Of a DNA stretch of 64,000 bases, positions 32,261 through 41,948 are shown piece by piece. The notes under the pieces were generated by a model, which was not told the origin of the DNA, did not search any database, and was given only the letters and a program-made list of their open reading frames with translations. Position numbers and translations under genes: made by a program. Origin of the DNA: Aeromonas australiensis (GTDB lineage Bacteria; Pseudomonadota; Gammaproteobacteria; Enterobacterales; Aeromonadaceae); contig NZ_CDDH01000009.1 in NCBI RefSeq assembly GCF_000819725.1, positions 33,007 to 97,006 of the forward strand, written 5' to 3'. The first letter of the stretch is position 1. The number at the start of each line of letters is the position of its first letter.

Positions 32261-33637
32261 ATGTCATCAATTCAATCGGCGTTAACCGCCATCGATAGCT
32301 TTATCTGGGGGCCACCCCTGCTGATCCTGCTGGTCGGGACCGGCATCTACCTCACCTGGCGATTGGGTATGCTTCAGGTCGTGCGCTTGCCGCTCGCTCT
32401 GCGACTGGTCTTTGGCCGCGATCAGGGCCAGGGCAAACAGGGGGATGTCTCCAGCTTTGCAGCGCTTTGCACTGCCTTGTCCGCCACCATCGGTACCGGC
32501 AACATCGTCGGGGTGGCTACCGCCATCAAGCTGGGTGGTCCGGGGGCGCTGTTCTGGATGTGGATGGCGGCACTGTTTGGCATGGCCACCAAATACGCCG
32601 AGTGCTTGCTGGCGGTCAAATACCGCGAGCAGGATGCCAACGGCCAGATGGCTGGCGGCCCCATGTACTATCTGGAGAAAGGGCTCGGTTCCAAGTCGCT
32701 CGCCAAGCTGTTTGCCCTGTTTGGTATCGGTGTCGCCTTCTTCGGGATCGGTACCTTCCCGCAGGTCAATGCCATCTCCGATGCCATGACTCTCTCTTTT
32801 TCGGTGCCCCGCGAAGTGACTGCCGTAGTGTTGACCCTGCTGGTAGCGCTGGTGACCCTGGGGGGAATTAAATCCATCTCCCGTGTGTCGAGTAAGGTGG
32901 TGCCCTTTATGGCGATCTTTTACATCGTTGCCTGTCTGGGTGTTTTGTTTGCCAATGCCGGGGCGCTGCCGGCTGCGATCATGCTGGTGATAGAGAGCGC
33001 CTTTACCGGCCATGCGGCCACCGGTGGCTTTGTTGGCGCCAGCATCATGCTGGCAATCCAGTCCGGAGTGGCGCGCGGGGTCTTCTCCAACGAGTCAGGG
33101 TTGGGCTCTGCACCCATCGCCGCCGCCGCAGCCAAGACCGACTCCTGTGTCGAGCAGGGACTTGTCTCCATGAGTGGCACCTTTATTGACACTATCTTGA
33201 TCTGCACCATGACCGGTCTGACCCTGGTGGTGACCGGGGTGTGGAGTGGCGAGCTGAGCGGGGCAGCCATGACCAGTGCTGCGTTTGCAGAGGGGCTCGA
33301 TGCCCATATTGGTCAATATCTGGTGAGCATCGGTCTCTTGTTCTTCGCTTTTACCACCATCCTTGGCTGGAACTACTATGGCGAGCGCTGCACCGAATAC
33401 CTGTTCGGGGTGAAGGCGATCAGGCCCTACCGTTTCATCTATCTGGTGCTGGTAGCGAGCGGCGCTTTCCTTCACCTCGACCTGATTTGGCTGCTGGCCG
33501 ACATCGTCAACGGCTTGATGGCGGTGCCCAACCTCATTGGCCTGATTGGCCTGCGCCATGTGGTGATTGCCGAGACCCGCGCCTACTTTGACCGAGACCG
33601 CGATACTGAGTCGGAACCCGAGCCGCAGACGGCCTGA
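32261..33637 (+). CDS. Alanine/glycine:cation symporter (AGCS family)
   Basis: A 458-residue inner-membrane symporter moving glycine or alanine with Na+ or H+. Family motifs: LSATIGTGNIVGVATAIKLG then GPGALFWMWMAALFGMATKY, GGPMYYLEKGLG, ARGVFSNESGLGSAPIAAAA and FFAFTTILGWNYYGERCTEY. About eleven hydrophobic segments and an acidic C-terminal tail are visible. The tandem glycine riboswitch upstream points to glycine as the physiological substrate and to control at translation. A strong terminator follows. Confidence 0.93.
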   Translation: MSSIQSALTAIDSFIWGPPLLILLVGTGIYLTWRLGMLQVVRLPLALRLVFGRDQGQGKQGDVSSFAALCTALSATIGTGNIVGVATAIKLGGPGALFWMWMAALFGMATKYAECLLAVKYREQDANGQMAGGPMYYLEKGLGSKSLAKLFALFGIGVAFFGIGTFPQVNAISDAMTLSFSVPREVTAVVLTLLVALVTLGGIKSISRVSSKVVPFMAIFYIVACLGVLFANAGALPAAIMLVIESAFTGHAATGGFVGASIMLAIQSGVARGVFSNESGLGSAPIAAAAAKTDSCVEQGLVSMSGTFIDTILICTMTGLTLVVTGVWSGELSGAAMTSAAFAEGLDAHIGQYLVSIGLLFFAFTTILGWNYYGERCTEYLFGVKAIRPYRFIYLVLVASGAFLHLDLIWLLADIVNGLMAVPNLIGLIGLRHVVIAETRAYFDRDRDTESEPEPQTA

Positions 33638-33675
33638 ATTCCTTAGTTAGTCTCACGTTCCCCTTGAAAAGAACC

Positions 33676-33702
33676 AGCCACGACCCCGGTCGTGGCTTTT
33701 TT
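33676..33702 (+). terminator. Terminator after the AGCS gene
   Basis: AGCCACGACC-CC-GGTCGTGGCT followed by a run of six T residues. Confidence 0.95.
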
Positions 33703-33751
33703 GTGTGCTGTGTCTATGGATGGGGGCTTTCCCTCTCCCTTCGGAATAAGG

Positions 33752-34468
33752 TCACGATGAAGTGGATAGCCCCTTGCTCAGCAGGTTATCAAGCCGTGTT
33801 TGCACCTTCTCTACCAGTGCCTGATCGCTACCGCGCCAATCGATGCAGCTTGCCAGCGTGGTGGAGGTTCCCGCCATAAAACGCAGTTCGCCACCCGCCA
33901 GCTCGTAGAAGCGGCTCGCCATCCTGGTTCCCTCATCCACATCACCTGCTACCAGCAGCATGGCTTGTGCCAGCACGGCGCCGCCGTGATCCTGCCCCGG
34001 CGCCAGCCAGCGCTGGGCGGTGCCGGTGATCTTGCGTCCCCCGATCACCAGATTGTACTGACCATCGCAAAAAGAGCCGGGCACGAAGTCATAGCTCCCC
34101 TCAAGGCCGTACTCTGCCAACAGGGTCAGCAGCGGCGCCCCCAGCAGCCGGTAGTAGTGGGCGAGATCTGTGGTGGTACGGGGCAGCAGCAGGGATAGGT
34201 TGAGGATCCCCGCCCCGTGGGGCACGGCGGTGCCGCCGCTGTCGCGCACATGCACTGGCCAACCTTCGTCTGCCAGCTGTTTGCAGGCGGTTTCGTAATG
34301 GGGGAGCCGGGTATCCTTGCGAGTGACAATCAGGCATTGGGGCGCCTGCCAGAGGTGAGCGCGGGGCTGGCCGTCACGGGCACAGTCGCGCAACCAGCAC
34401 TGCTCTTGCGCCAGTATCTGTGCGGGTGAAGCGGTATCGGGGAGGGGAGAGAGCAGGTGATAGGGCAT
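33752..34468 (-). CDS. Lipoate-protein ligase family protein
   Basis: A 238-residue protein of the BPL/LplA/LipB fold. The ATG at 34468 gives MPYHLLSPLPDTASPAQILA and has GAGG 9 nt upstream. The substrate loop VRDSGGTAVPHGAGILNLSL corresponds to the LplA RRxSGGGAVxHDxGxLN motif, and VIGGRKITGTAQRW carries the conserved Lys that contacts lipoyl-AMP. It lacks the C-terminal accessory domain of LplA (E. coli about 338 residues), as do LipM/octanoyltransferase-like and short ligase forms. Exact reaction is uncertain. Confidence 0.78.
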   Translation of the reverse strand: MPYHLLSPLPDTASPAQILAQEQCWLRDCARDGQPRAHLWQAPQCLIVTRKDTRLPHYETACKQLADEGWPVHVRDSGGTAVPHGAGILNLSLLLPRTTTDLAHYYRLLGAPLLTLLAEYGLEGSYDFVPGSFCDGQYNLVIGGRKITGTAQRWLAPGQDHGGAVLAQAMLLVAGDVDEGTRMASRFYELAGGELRFMAGTSTTLASCIDWRGSDQALVEKVQTRLDNLLSKGLSTSS

Positions 34469-34525
34469 GGCGGCATCCTCAAAAAAGGCTGCCCTGCACA
34501 CTACCCGTGGCGACTGGCAAGGTAA

Positions 34526-34546
34526 AGCCCCGCAGTGCGGGGCTTG
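34526..34546. terminator. Terminator after the NCS2 permease gene
   Basis: AAGCCCCGC-AGT-GCGGGGCTT lies 25 bp past the permease stop, on its downstream side. The U-tract is short. Confidence 0.65.
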
Positions 34547-34570
34547 GGTTTGTTAGCGGTGGGCGACGAT

Positions 34571-35968
34571 TCAGGAGTGACGAGGTGTGCGCTTTGGCAG
34601 CAGCAGGTTGAGCGCGATGGCGGTGAGGCCACCGGTGGCAACGCCGTAAGAGAGCACGCTCTTGGCCAGCTCCGGCAGGTGTTGCAGCACTTCCGGCACC
34701 TGTGCCACCCCCAGCCCCATGGCCAGCGACACCGCCAGGATCATCAGGGCGCGGCGATCCAGCTCCTCGCGGGCAATGATGCGCACGCCGGCGGCGGCGA
34801 TGGTGCCGAACATCACTATGGTTGCGCCCCCCAGTACGGGCTCGGGGATCTGTTGTACCAGACTGGCGACCGCCGGGAACAGGCCGAGCAGGGCCAGCAT
34901 GGCGGCGATAAAGAGGCCGACATAGCGGCTGGCCACCCCGGTCAGCTGGATAACGCCGTTGTTCTGGCTGAAGGTAGACATGGGAAAGGTAGCAAACAGA
35001 GCAGCCAGCATGGAGTTGCAGCCATCGGCCAGTACCCCGCCCTTGATCCGTTCTATATAGACAGGTCCTGCCACCGGCTCGCCGGAGATATCCGAGGTGG
35101 CGGTCATATCGCCGATCGCTTCCAGCGCCGTCACCACGAAGATGATGGCGAGCGGTACAAACAGCTGCCAGTCAAAGCCGAGGCCGTAGTGGAGCGGAAT
35201 AGGCACCATCACCAGCGGCCCCTCGAAGGTGGGGGGGCTCACTTTGCCCAGCAACAGCGCTACCGCATAGCCCGCCAGCATGGCGATCATGATGGCGGAG
35301 AGGCGCAGCCAGGGGTTGCGGCTGCGTTGCAGCAGCACGATAAGGCCAAGCACCAGCAAGGAGAGGAAGAGATTGACGGGGCTGGCGAAGCTGCCATCGG
35401 CCAGCGCCCCGTAGCCGCCCCCCATGCTGATCAGACCCACCTTGATCAGGGTCAGCCCGATCAGCAGCACCACTATGCCGGTCACCAGCGGAGTGATGAC
35501 CCGTTGCACCAGGTGGAGGAAGCGACTCATCACCACTATGGTCAGCGCCGCCACCAGCATGGTGCCGAACAATGTGCCCAGCAGATCCTCGGTGGGCATG
35601 GCGGCCTGCTTGAGGGCGAGACCGGAGGCGATGATGGGGCCAAGGAAGTTGAAGCTGGTACCCTGTACCGAGAGCAGGCCGGAACCGATGGGGCCGAAGC
35701 GGCGGGTCTGGATAAAGGAGGCGATGCCGGACATAACCAGCGACATGGAGACGATATAACGGGTGTCGGCGGCAGGGAGGCCGAGAGCATTGGCGATAAT
35801 CAGGGGCGGGGTAATGATGGCGACAAACATGGCGAGCATATGCTGCAGGGCGGCGAACAGGGTCTGGGGCAGAGGCGGGACATCCTCTATGCCATAGACC
35901 AGTTCGCTATGGGCTCGTCTGGGGGGATGGGCCTCTCGATTGGCGCGTGTGACAGCAGCCTGTTCCAT
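34571..35968 (-). CDS. NCS2-family nucleobase permease (XanP-like)
   Basis: A 465-residue proton symporter, probably for xanthine or another purine. NCS2 motifs: [34 protein letters not shown] (substrate-site QGTS), [15 protein letters not shown] (motif EAxGD with Glu for proton/purine binding) and [20 protein letters not shown]. These are the hallmarks of the XanP/XanQ/UacT group rather than UraA. A PurR-like half-site lies about 110 bp upstream. It is transcribed away from the diguanylate cyclase gene. Confidence 0.87.
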   Translation of the reverse strand: MEQAAVTRANREAHPPRRAHSELVYGIEDVPPLPQTLFAALQHMLAMFVAIITPPLIIANALGLPAADTRYIVSMSLVMSGIASFIQTRRFGPIGSGLLSVQGTSFNFLGPIIASGLALKQAAMPTEDLLGTLFGTMLVAALTIVVMSRFLHLVQRVITPLVTGIVVLLIGLTLIKVGLISMGGGYGALADGSFASPVNLFLSLLVLGLIVLLQRSRNPWLRLSAIMIAMLAGYAVALLLGKVSPPTFEGPLVMVPIPLHYGLGFDWQLFVPLAIIFVVTALEAIGDMTATSDISGEPVAGPVYIERIKGGVLADGCNSMLAALFATFPMSTFSQNNGVIQLTGVASRYVGLFIAAMLALLGLFPAVASLVQQIPEPVLGGATIVMFGTIAAAGVRIIAREELDRRALMILAVSLAMGLGVAQVPEVLQHLPELAKSVLSYGVATGGLTAIALNLLLPKRTPRHS

Positions 35969-36076
35969 AAGTACCTCGAATTGTGTGGGGAGGGGGAGAA
36001 AATTGGGCGCTATTGTAGTGATTGAAATGAGGCTGACCAGCGCTAATTATGCAAAAAAAGGTTTATTTTTTGATGG

Positions 36077-36092
36077 GTTGAAACGTTTGCGC
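36077..36092. promoter_or_regulatory. Possible PurR site
   Basis: GTTGAAACGTTTGCGC contains AAACGTTTGCG, 11 of 16 positions of the PurR consensus ACGCAAACGTTTGCGT with one strong half. It is upstream of the purine permease gene, where PurR control would make sense. Confidence 0.4.
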
Positions 36093-36214
36093 GCTGCGTT
36101 TATCATCTGTCGGTTTGTGTGACCCTCCTCTCGTTTTTATTCCCGCCACTAATGACATTTTTACCACTTTATAGGTGTAGAATGAGCCACTCGACCAGGA
36201 AGTGGAGGGTATGG

Positions 36215-37336
36215 ATGCTCAAGTTGTCAGAGTTCTGGAGTGCCAGGGCTCATTCCGAAGATTTCACTCGAACCCGCATGGGGTTTATGACGGTGCGGCT
36301 GCGTTTGCTCACTGCCCTGCTGATGACAGGGTTGCCAGCCTGGGCGCTGGTTGACTGGCTAACCCTCCCTGCCCCCCATTTCGAGCAGCTGTTTCAAGCC
36401 CGCATTTTATGTACGTTGGCTCTTTCCCCCCTCATTCCGCTCTCATTTTTGATCCGGTTCAGACGGGAACGAATGAGGCTGGCGCTCGGTTATCTGATGA
36501 TGGTGATGATGGTTTTCTCGCTGGTCTGCCTGCACAGTTTCGGTGCCGAACAGGAGCTGCAAGCGGGCTACATTGCCTTTCCCTATCTGCTGATCACCCT
36601 GTTTGCCATCTTTCCCATCCCCCTCTCCCTCGGTTTGCAACTGGCTGGTGTGGTGCTGGTGACCATGTTGCTGGGCCACTGGTTGCTGGTGGGTCAGAGC
36701 ATCTGGAGTCAGGCCACCCTGAATCAGGTATGGGTGCTTAGCATGTTTACCATGGCCAGTTGCTGGGTGCAGTGTGGTCAGCTCAATATGCTGCTGCGGC
36801 TCTATCGGGAGTCGACCACTGATGAGCTGACCGGCATGATGAATCGCCGCTTGCTGATGAAGCAGCTGGAGCAGGCCAGAGTCCGGCTGCAGACCAAGAA
36901 GAAGCCCTTTGCGGTGATGCTGCTCGATCTCGATCGCTTCAAGCGGATCAATGATGTGTACGGTCATCTGGCCGGGGATGCGGTGCTCAAGGAGGTGGCC
37001 ACCACCCTGGTTGAAGAGCTGGAGCCTGACATGGTGATGGGACGCTATGGCGGCGAAGAGTTTGCCATCCTGATGCACAACTGCGCAGATCCGGCATTGG
37101 CGGTTAAAGTGGCTGAACGGCTGCGTATCGCCGTCGAAGCCCGGCTGGTAAAGAGCCCCACCTCTGACGAATTGCTGGAAGTGACGGTCAGTATCGGGAT
37201 CGCCATGGCACGTGTCGACGATACCATAGATTTGCTGGTCAACCGTGCCGACGAGTGCCTCTATCAGGCCAAGATGGCCGGGCGCAACTGCGTGGTGGTC
37301 GAGGGGCAGGACCGCGGAAAAACAGATGCCGCCTGA
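36215..37336 (+). CDS. Membrane-bound diguanylate cyclase (GGDEF)
   Basis: A 373-residue protein making c-di-GMP. The ATG at 36215 follows GGAGGG at 5 nt; earlier ATGs lack such a site. Six hydrophobic segments (about residues 25-205) form an unnamed membrane input domain. The GGDEF domain starts TTDELTGMMNRRLLMKQLEQ, with LDLDRFKRINDVYGHLAGD and the active site RYGGEEF at 279-283. The position of the inhibitory RxxD site reads LEPD with altered spacing, so product inhibition is probably lost. It is the first of two GGDEF proteins in the window. Confidence 0.88.
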   Translation: MLKLSEFWSARAHSEDFTRTRMGFMTVRLRLLTALLMTGLPAWALVDWLTLPAPHFEQLFQARILCTLALSPLIPLSFLIRFRRERMRLALGYLMMVMMVFSLVCLHSFGAEQELQAGYIAFPYLLITLFAIFPIPLSLGLQLAGVVLVTMLLGHWLLVGQSIWSQATLNQVWVLSMFTMASCWVQCGQLNMLLRLYRESTTDELTGMMNRRLLMKQLEQARVRLQTKKKPFAVMLLDLDRFKRINDVYGHLAGDAVLKEVATTLVEELEPDMVMGRYGGEEFAILMHNCADPALAVKVAERLRIAVEARLVKSPTSDELLEVTVSIGIAMARVDDTIDLLVNRADECLYQAKMAGRNCVVVEGQDRGKTDAA

Positions 37337-37346
37337 GGGCGGCATC
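37325..37346. terminator. Terminator overlapping the end of the diguanylate cyclase gene
   Basis: GATGCCGCC-TGAG-GGCGGCATC includes the stop codon TGA in its loop and lies between this gene and the converging yciN. Confidence 0.7.
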
Positions 37347-37369
37347 TTGTTGGCGCTGTACTGGCGAGA

Positions 37370-37618
37370 TCAGGCCAGTTGGTACTTGCCGGAGAGCTGC
37401 TGGGCCAGCAGCTTGAACATATTGAAGACCGCCATGGTCTTGCCGGTCGGGGTGCCATCTTCGGCCAGGAAATACTCCCCCTTGAACACCAGAATATCCC
37501 CCTTCTGCTCTACCGAGTCGGCCCGCATACCGTGGATGAAGTCTTCGTGGCTCTTGATGATCTGGTTGGCCATCTCCAGCAGGGCAGTCTCGGTGATTAG
37601 CTCTTTTTGTGGTTGCAT
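37370..37618 (-). CDS. yciN: YciN/DUF2498 family protein
   Basis: An 82-residue soluble protein. ALLEMANQIIKSHEDFIHGM, then ILVFKGEYFLAEDGTPTGKT and MAVFNMFKLLAQQLSGKYQL align along their whole length with E. coli YciN. No catalytic motif is apparent and the function is not established. The ATG follows a GGAGAC-type site. It stands alone between a terminator and the MATE gene. Confidence 0.85.
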   Translation of the reverse strand: MQPQKELITETALLEMANQIIKSHEDFIHGMRADSVEQKGDILVFKGEYFLAEDGTPTGKTMAVFNMFKLLAQQLSGKYQLA

Positions 37619-37741
37619 GCTCGTCTCCTTAAACGACTACTGGACAGGGACATCGTGGATCCCCGCCTCTGATTGAAGAGGTGCCCAGCATACTGCAAAC
37701 AGGGTTTTTCTGTCATTGATATGACCCCGCTTTGTGGCTGT

Positions 37742-39121
37742 TTATCCGATCACCAGATTCTTCAACCAGTAGCGTTGGCGAATACGGCGCTGCACCAGCA
37801 ACATCTTGCTGAGCTCCTCCAGCAATACCACCGCTACCACCCAGGAGAGAGGCCAGCCGAGCAGCGTGACCGCCACCCAGGCGAGCGGGATGCCGATGCA
37901 CCACATCCCGACAATATCGATGAAGATGGTGTAGTTCACGTCGCCGCCAGAGCGCAGCACTCCGATGATCCCCACCATGTTGAACACCTTGAGCAGCATG
38001 CCGAGGCACATGATGCCGAGCACCTGGCCCGCTTCCGTCATCAGCTCGGGGGGCAGGTTACCGACCCACTGCAGCAGATTGGCTTGCAGCAGCCAGACGA
38101 GGAGCCCCACCAGTAGCGCGCCAATCGGTGCCAGCAACAGGAACAGCTGGGAGTGTTGCCAGGCAGCCTCGTACTCTTCGGCCCCGAGCCGGTGGCCGAG
38201 CAGGGTGGAACAGGCCACCGCCAGTCCGAAGAAGAGAGAGATAAGGATGCTCTCCAGCGTACCCAGTGTGGTCATGATAGCCAGCGAATCGGTGCCCAGA
38301 TGGGCAAACAGAAAGCCGTAGATCAGCATGCCGAAGGCCCAGAGCCCATCATGGAACAGCAGTGGCAGGGCGATCAGGGTAAACCGCCTTACTTCTTTGC
38401 GATGGAAGGCATCCAGCCAGTCCATCTTGCGCGGGATCAGGCGGGCTTCATAACGCTTCACATAGATGAGCAGCAGGGCCGTTTGCAGCAGGCGTGACAG
38501 TGTGGTGCCCCAGGCCGAACCGGCCACTCCCATCGCCTCGAAGCCGAAGTGACCGAAGATGAGGGCGTAGTTGAGGATGACGTTGGCAATGATGGCGATG
38601 ATGCCGATGCGGGTCGGCGCGGCGGCATTGCCCACCGAGCGCAGAGCCGACTCCAGTGGCACCACCACGGCGGTGCAAAGAATGGTGGCCCCGGTGATCA
38701 GCAGATACAGATCGGCCAGCTCGCGCAGTGCCGGATCCTGACTGGCAAAACCCAGCACGCTGCCCGGTGATAACACATAGATGAAGGCAAAGGGCAGGGT
38801 GACCAGCAGGGCGCCCACTATGGCCAGCGCCAGGGAGCGGCGCACCCCGGCCATTTCGCCACGGCCAAAGTATTGTGCTGCCAATACCGAGACCCCGCCC
38901 GCGAGGCCCGCTATCACCAGCAGATTGAAAAAGAAGACCCGGTTACCCAAGCCAACCGCCGCCACAGCCGTGGTGCCAAGCTGGCTCACCATCATGATAT
39001 CGATGAGGCCGAGCAGGGAGAACATCATGGATTGCAGCGAGACGGGCAGGGCCAGTCGCCACAGTCGGGTCATGAACTCGCGATCGGTGGTTTGTTTTAA
39101 AATCGCTTGCCAATAATTCAT
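37742..39121 (-). CDS. MATE-family multidrug efflux transporter
   Basis: A 459-residue protein of about twelve membrane helices in two homologous halves. MATE features: LALPVSLQSMMFSLLGLIDI with MMVSQLG in helix 1-2, VGLGNRVFFFNLLVIAGLAG, AAQYFGRGEM and, in the second half, LPLLFHDGLWAFGMLIYGFL. It probably exports cationic drugs or metabolites in exchange for Na+ or H+; the substrate cannot be inferred. An AraC-type regulator is divergently transcribed 120 bp away and may control it. Confidence 0.9.
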   Translation of the reverse strand: MNYWQAILKQTTDREFMTRLWRLALPVSLQSMMFSLLGLIDIMMVSQLGTTAVAAVGLGNRVFFFNLLVIAGLAGGVSVLAAQYFGRGEMAGVRRSLALAIVGALLVTLPFAFIYVLSPGSVLGFASQDPALRELADLYLLITGATILCTAVVVPLESALRSVGNAAAPTRIGIIAIIANVILNYALIFGHFGFEAMGVAGSAWGTTLSRLLQTALLLIYVKRYEARLIPRKMDWLDAFHRKEVRRFTLIALPLLFHDGLWAFGMLIYGFLFAHLGTDSLAIMTTLGTLESILISLFFGLAVACSTLLGHRLGAEEYEAAWQHSQLFLLLAPIGALLVGLLVWLLQANLLQWVGNLPPELMTEAGQVLGIMCLGMLLKVFNMVGIIGVLRSGGDVNYTIFIDIVGMWCIGIPLAWVAVTLLGWPLSWVVAVVLLEELSKMLLVQRRIRQRYWLKNLVIG

Positions 39122-39241
39122 TAGTGTTAACCGGGTTTGAGAAAAGCAAGGTTTGTCATGGGTATGATAGGGGCATTTCGGGGTGTTCTCACTGTGAGTG
39201 CCTCTCGGTTTTCTTGTGCAAAACTATCCTGTTGAGGTGTT

Positions 39242-40090
39242 ATGCCATTTGCCAGCGAGTGTCTGGAGATAGCGCCAGCCTGTGAAGAGCAGATGCTGGG
39301 ACGTGAAGGGCTGCCCCTGCTCGGCGAGGCAGGGATCTTCCTGACCGGCCTCTCCCGGGTGCGGGATCACTACCTGATCCGCCGCAATCGCCCCGAGTTT
39401 CACATCCTGATGGTGAGTCACGATGAAGGGGGGGCGCTGCTTACCGACGAGGGGGAGCAAGCCATTCCGGCCGGATCGCTGATTTTCCTGCCCGCCGCCG
39501 TGCCCGGCGGTCTCAGGCTGATTGGCGAAAGCTGGCAGATCAGCTGGATTTTGCTCGATGACGTGCCGCGCTGGCAGCACCTGCATCGCCTTGGTCACCG
39601 TATCTGGCAAGGGGATGGCGGCGATCAGCTCTACCATCTGCTCAGCCTGATGCAGGGGGAGGGGGTTCGCTCCCCACTGCAACCTCAACTGCTCAGCCTG
39701 TTGCTGGCGCTGCTGGAGCGCACCCTGCAAGGGGAGGTGCGCGGCACCCCTGAACTCAGATTGCAGGCACTGTTTCGCCGGGTGGAGGCGCGCCTGGACG
39801 AACCCTGGAGTGTCGCCCTGCTGGCCCGGCAGATGGCCTGCTCGGTACCTCATCTGCACCGGCTCTGTCAGCAAGCCTTCGGTATGGGGCCGATGGCGAG
39901 GGTGACCGAGCTCAGAATGAACAAGGGGCGCCAACTGCTGCTCTACACCAACTGGCCACTTGGCGAGCTGGCGGCCCGGGTCGGTTACAGCGATGGTGCC
40001 AACTTTGCCAACCGCTTTCGCCGGCTAACGGGTCTGACCCCCGGCGCCTTTCGTCGCCTGGGTCGCAAACCTTTTGCAACGGATATGTAA
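39242..40090 (+). CDS. AraC-family transcriptional regulator
   Basis: A 282-residue regulator with an N-terminal cupin-like domain (PEFHILMVSHDEGGALLTDE, then IPAGSLIFLPAAVPGG) and two C-terminal helix-turn-helix units: SVALLARQMACSVPHLHRLC then LGELAARVGYSDGANFANRF and the closing RRLTGLTPGAFRR. It is divergent from the MATE efflux gene and 78 bp upstream of maeA on the same strand. It could regulate either; divergent placement makes the MATE gene the better guess. Confidence 0.88.
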   Translation: MPFASECLEIAPACEEQMLGREGLPLLGEAGIFLTGLSRVRDHYLIRRNRPEFHILMVSHDEGGALLTDEGEQAIPAGSLIFLPAAVPGGLRLIGESWQISWILLDDVPRWQHLHRLGHRIWQGDGGDQLYHLLSLMQGEGVRSPLQPQLLSLLLALLERTLQGEVRGTPELRLQALFRRVEARLDEPWSVALLARQMACSVPHLHRLCQQAFGMGPMARVTELRMNKGRQLLLYTNWPLGELAARVGYSDGANFANRFRRLTGLTPGAFRRLGRKPFATDM

Positions 40091-40168
40091 ATTCTTTGAA
40101 ATTAATGAGACAAGCCCCTACGATCACCGGGTCCCTGCGTCTAGCTAACCGTTTAGGTACCAAGATCC

Positions 40169-41863
40169 ATGTTTGAAGATAATAACCAGAAACGTCCTCT
40201 CTATATTCCCTACGCCGGCCCCGCCCTGCTGGAGACCCCTTTGCTCAACAAGGGCAGCGCCTTCACCAGCGAAGAGCGCAGCAACTTCAACCTCGAGGGG
40301 CTGCTGCCCCAGAATATCGAGACCATCGAGGAGCAGGTCGAACGCGCCTATCGTCAGTTCATGGCGTTTGGCAACGACATGGACAAGCACATCTACCTGC
40401 GCAACATCCAGGATACCAACGAGACGCTGTTCTACCGTCTGCTGCACAACCACCTGACCGAGATGCTGCCCATCATCTACACCCCGACAGTCGGCAAGGC
40501 GTGCGAGGAGTTCTCCAACATCTATCGCCGCGCCCGTGGCCTGTTTATCTCCTATCCGGACAAGGAGAGGATCGATGACATGCTGCAAAACGCCACCAAG
40601 CAGAACGTCAAGGTGATCGTGGTGACTGACGGCGAGCGGATCCTGGGTCTGGGTGATCAGGGGATTGGCGGCATGGGCATTCCCATCGGAAAGCTCTCCC
40701 TCTACACCGCCTGCGGTGGTATCTCGCCAGCTTACTGCCTGCCGGTGGTGCTCGACGTGGGCACCAACAACCAGCAACTGCTCAATGACCCCTTCTATAT
40801 GGGGTGGCGCCATCCACGCATCTCCGGCGAAGAGTATGCCGAGTTTGTCGATGCCTTTATTCAGGCGGTCAAGCGCCGCTGGCCCGATATCCTGCTGCAG
40901 TTCGAGGATTTTGCCCAGAACAACGCCATGCCGCTGCTCAACCGCTACAAGAACGAGCTCTGCTGCTTCAATGACGATATTCAGGGTACTGCTGCCGTGA
41001 CCCTGGGCAGCCTGATCGCCGCCTGCAAGGCCTCCGGTGCCAAGCTTTCCGAGAAGCGGGTTGCCTTCCTCGGCGCGGGCAGTGCCGGTTGCGGCATTGC
41101 CGAACAGATTGTGGCGCAGATGAAGGCCGAGGGGTTGACCGATGCACAGGCTCGTGGCCGGGTCTTTATGGTGGACCGCTTCGGCCTTATCACCGACAAG
41201 ATCCCCAACCAGCTCGACTTCCAGCGGGCTCTCTCCCAACCGGTTGAACGCATTGCTGACTGGCCGGTGGGGGACAACATCTCCCTGCTGGAGGTGATGG
41301 AGCACGGTCGCCCGGACATCCTGATCGGGGTCTCCGGCCAGCCGGGGCTGTTCACTGAAGAGGTGGTCAAGACCATGCACAAGCACTGTGCTCGCCCCAT
41401 CATCTTCCCGCTCTCCAACCCCACCTCCCGGGTCGAGGCGACGCCGGCTGATTTGATCCGCTGGACCGACGGTCAGGCGCTGGTGGCTACCGGCAGTCCG
41501 TTTGCTCCGGTGGAGTACAAGGGCAAGCGCTACGTCATCGCCCAGTGCAACAACTCCTTCATCTTCCCGGGGATCGGCCTTGGCGTCATCGCCTCCGGCG
41601 CCACCCGGGTGACCGATGCCATGCTGATGTCGGCCAGCCGCGCGCTGGCGGAGTGCTCGCCGCTGGTGAAAGGGGAGGAGGGCTCCCTGCTGCCGGATCT
41701 GGCGGATATCCATCAGGTCTCTCGCTATATCGCCAAGATGGTGGCCAAGACCGCCATGCTGCAAGGCAAGGCGGTGCAGACCCCGGACGAGGTGATCGAT
41801 CAGGCCATCGACGCCAACTTCTGGCATCCGGAATATCGCCGCTACCGCCGCACCTCGTTCTGA
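40169..41863 (+). CDS. maeA: NAD-dependent malic enzyme (stand-alone copy)
   Basis: A 564-residue malic enzyme of the E. coli MaeA (SfcA) type. Motifs: [20 protein letters not shown] (catalytic Tyr), [53 protein letters not shown] and the nucleotide loop [32 protein letters not shown] and [18 protein letters not shown] complete the site. It is full length and differs clearly from the shorter operon copy at 10003. As a single gene ending in a terminator, it probably serves general gluconeogenic and anaplerotic balance. Confidence 0.96.
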   Translation: MFEDNNQKRPLYIPYAGPALLETPLLNKGSAFTSEERSNFNLEGLLPQNIETIEEQVERAYRQFMAFGNDMDKHIYLRNIQDTNETLFYRLLHNHLTEMLPIIYTPTVGKACEEFSNIYRRARGLFISYPDKERIDDMLQNATKQNVKVIVVTDGERILGLGDQGIGGMGIPIGKLSLYTACGGISPAYCLPVVLDVGTNNQQLLNDPFYMGWRHPRISGEEYAEFVDAFIQAVKRRWPDILLQFEDFAQNNAMPLLNRYKNELCCFNDDIQGTAAVTLGSLIAACKASGAKLSEKRVAFLGAGSAGCGIAEQIVAQMKAEGLTDAQARGRVFMVDRFGLITDKIPNQLDFQRALSQPVERIADWPVGDNISLLEVMEHGRPDILIGVSGQPGLFTEEVVKTMHKHCARPIIFPLSNPTSRVEATPADLIRWTDGQALVATGSPFAPVEYKGKRYVIAQCNNSFIFPGIGLGVIASGATRVTDAMLMSASRALAECSPLVKGEEGSLLPDLADIHQVSRYIAKMVAKTAMLQGKAVQTPDEVIDQAIDANFWHPEYRRYRRTSF

Positions 41864-41885
41864 TATCTGCGAGAAGATGCAAAGC

Positions 41886-41912
41886 AAAAGGGATGCCTCG
41901 GCATCCCTTTTT
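41886..41912. terminator. Bidirectional terminator between maeA and the OmpA cluster
   Basis: AAAAGGGATGCC-TC-GGCATCCCTTTTT has A- and T-runs on both sides and lies between converging genes. Confidence 0.93.
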
Positions 41913-41948
41913 ACTGCACGTCTGACATGGTTATCGCCTCAAGATGGG

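Noticed and set aside
34535..36025. 496-codon plus-strand frame opposite the NCS2 permease
   Set aside because: His/Gln/Gly-rich antisense of membrane-protein codons.
40145..41887. 580-codon minus-strand frame opposite maeA
   Set aside because: Antisense shadow of a clearly conserved enzyme.
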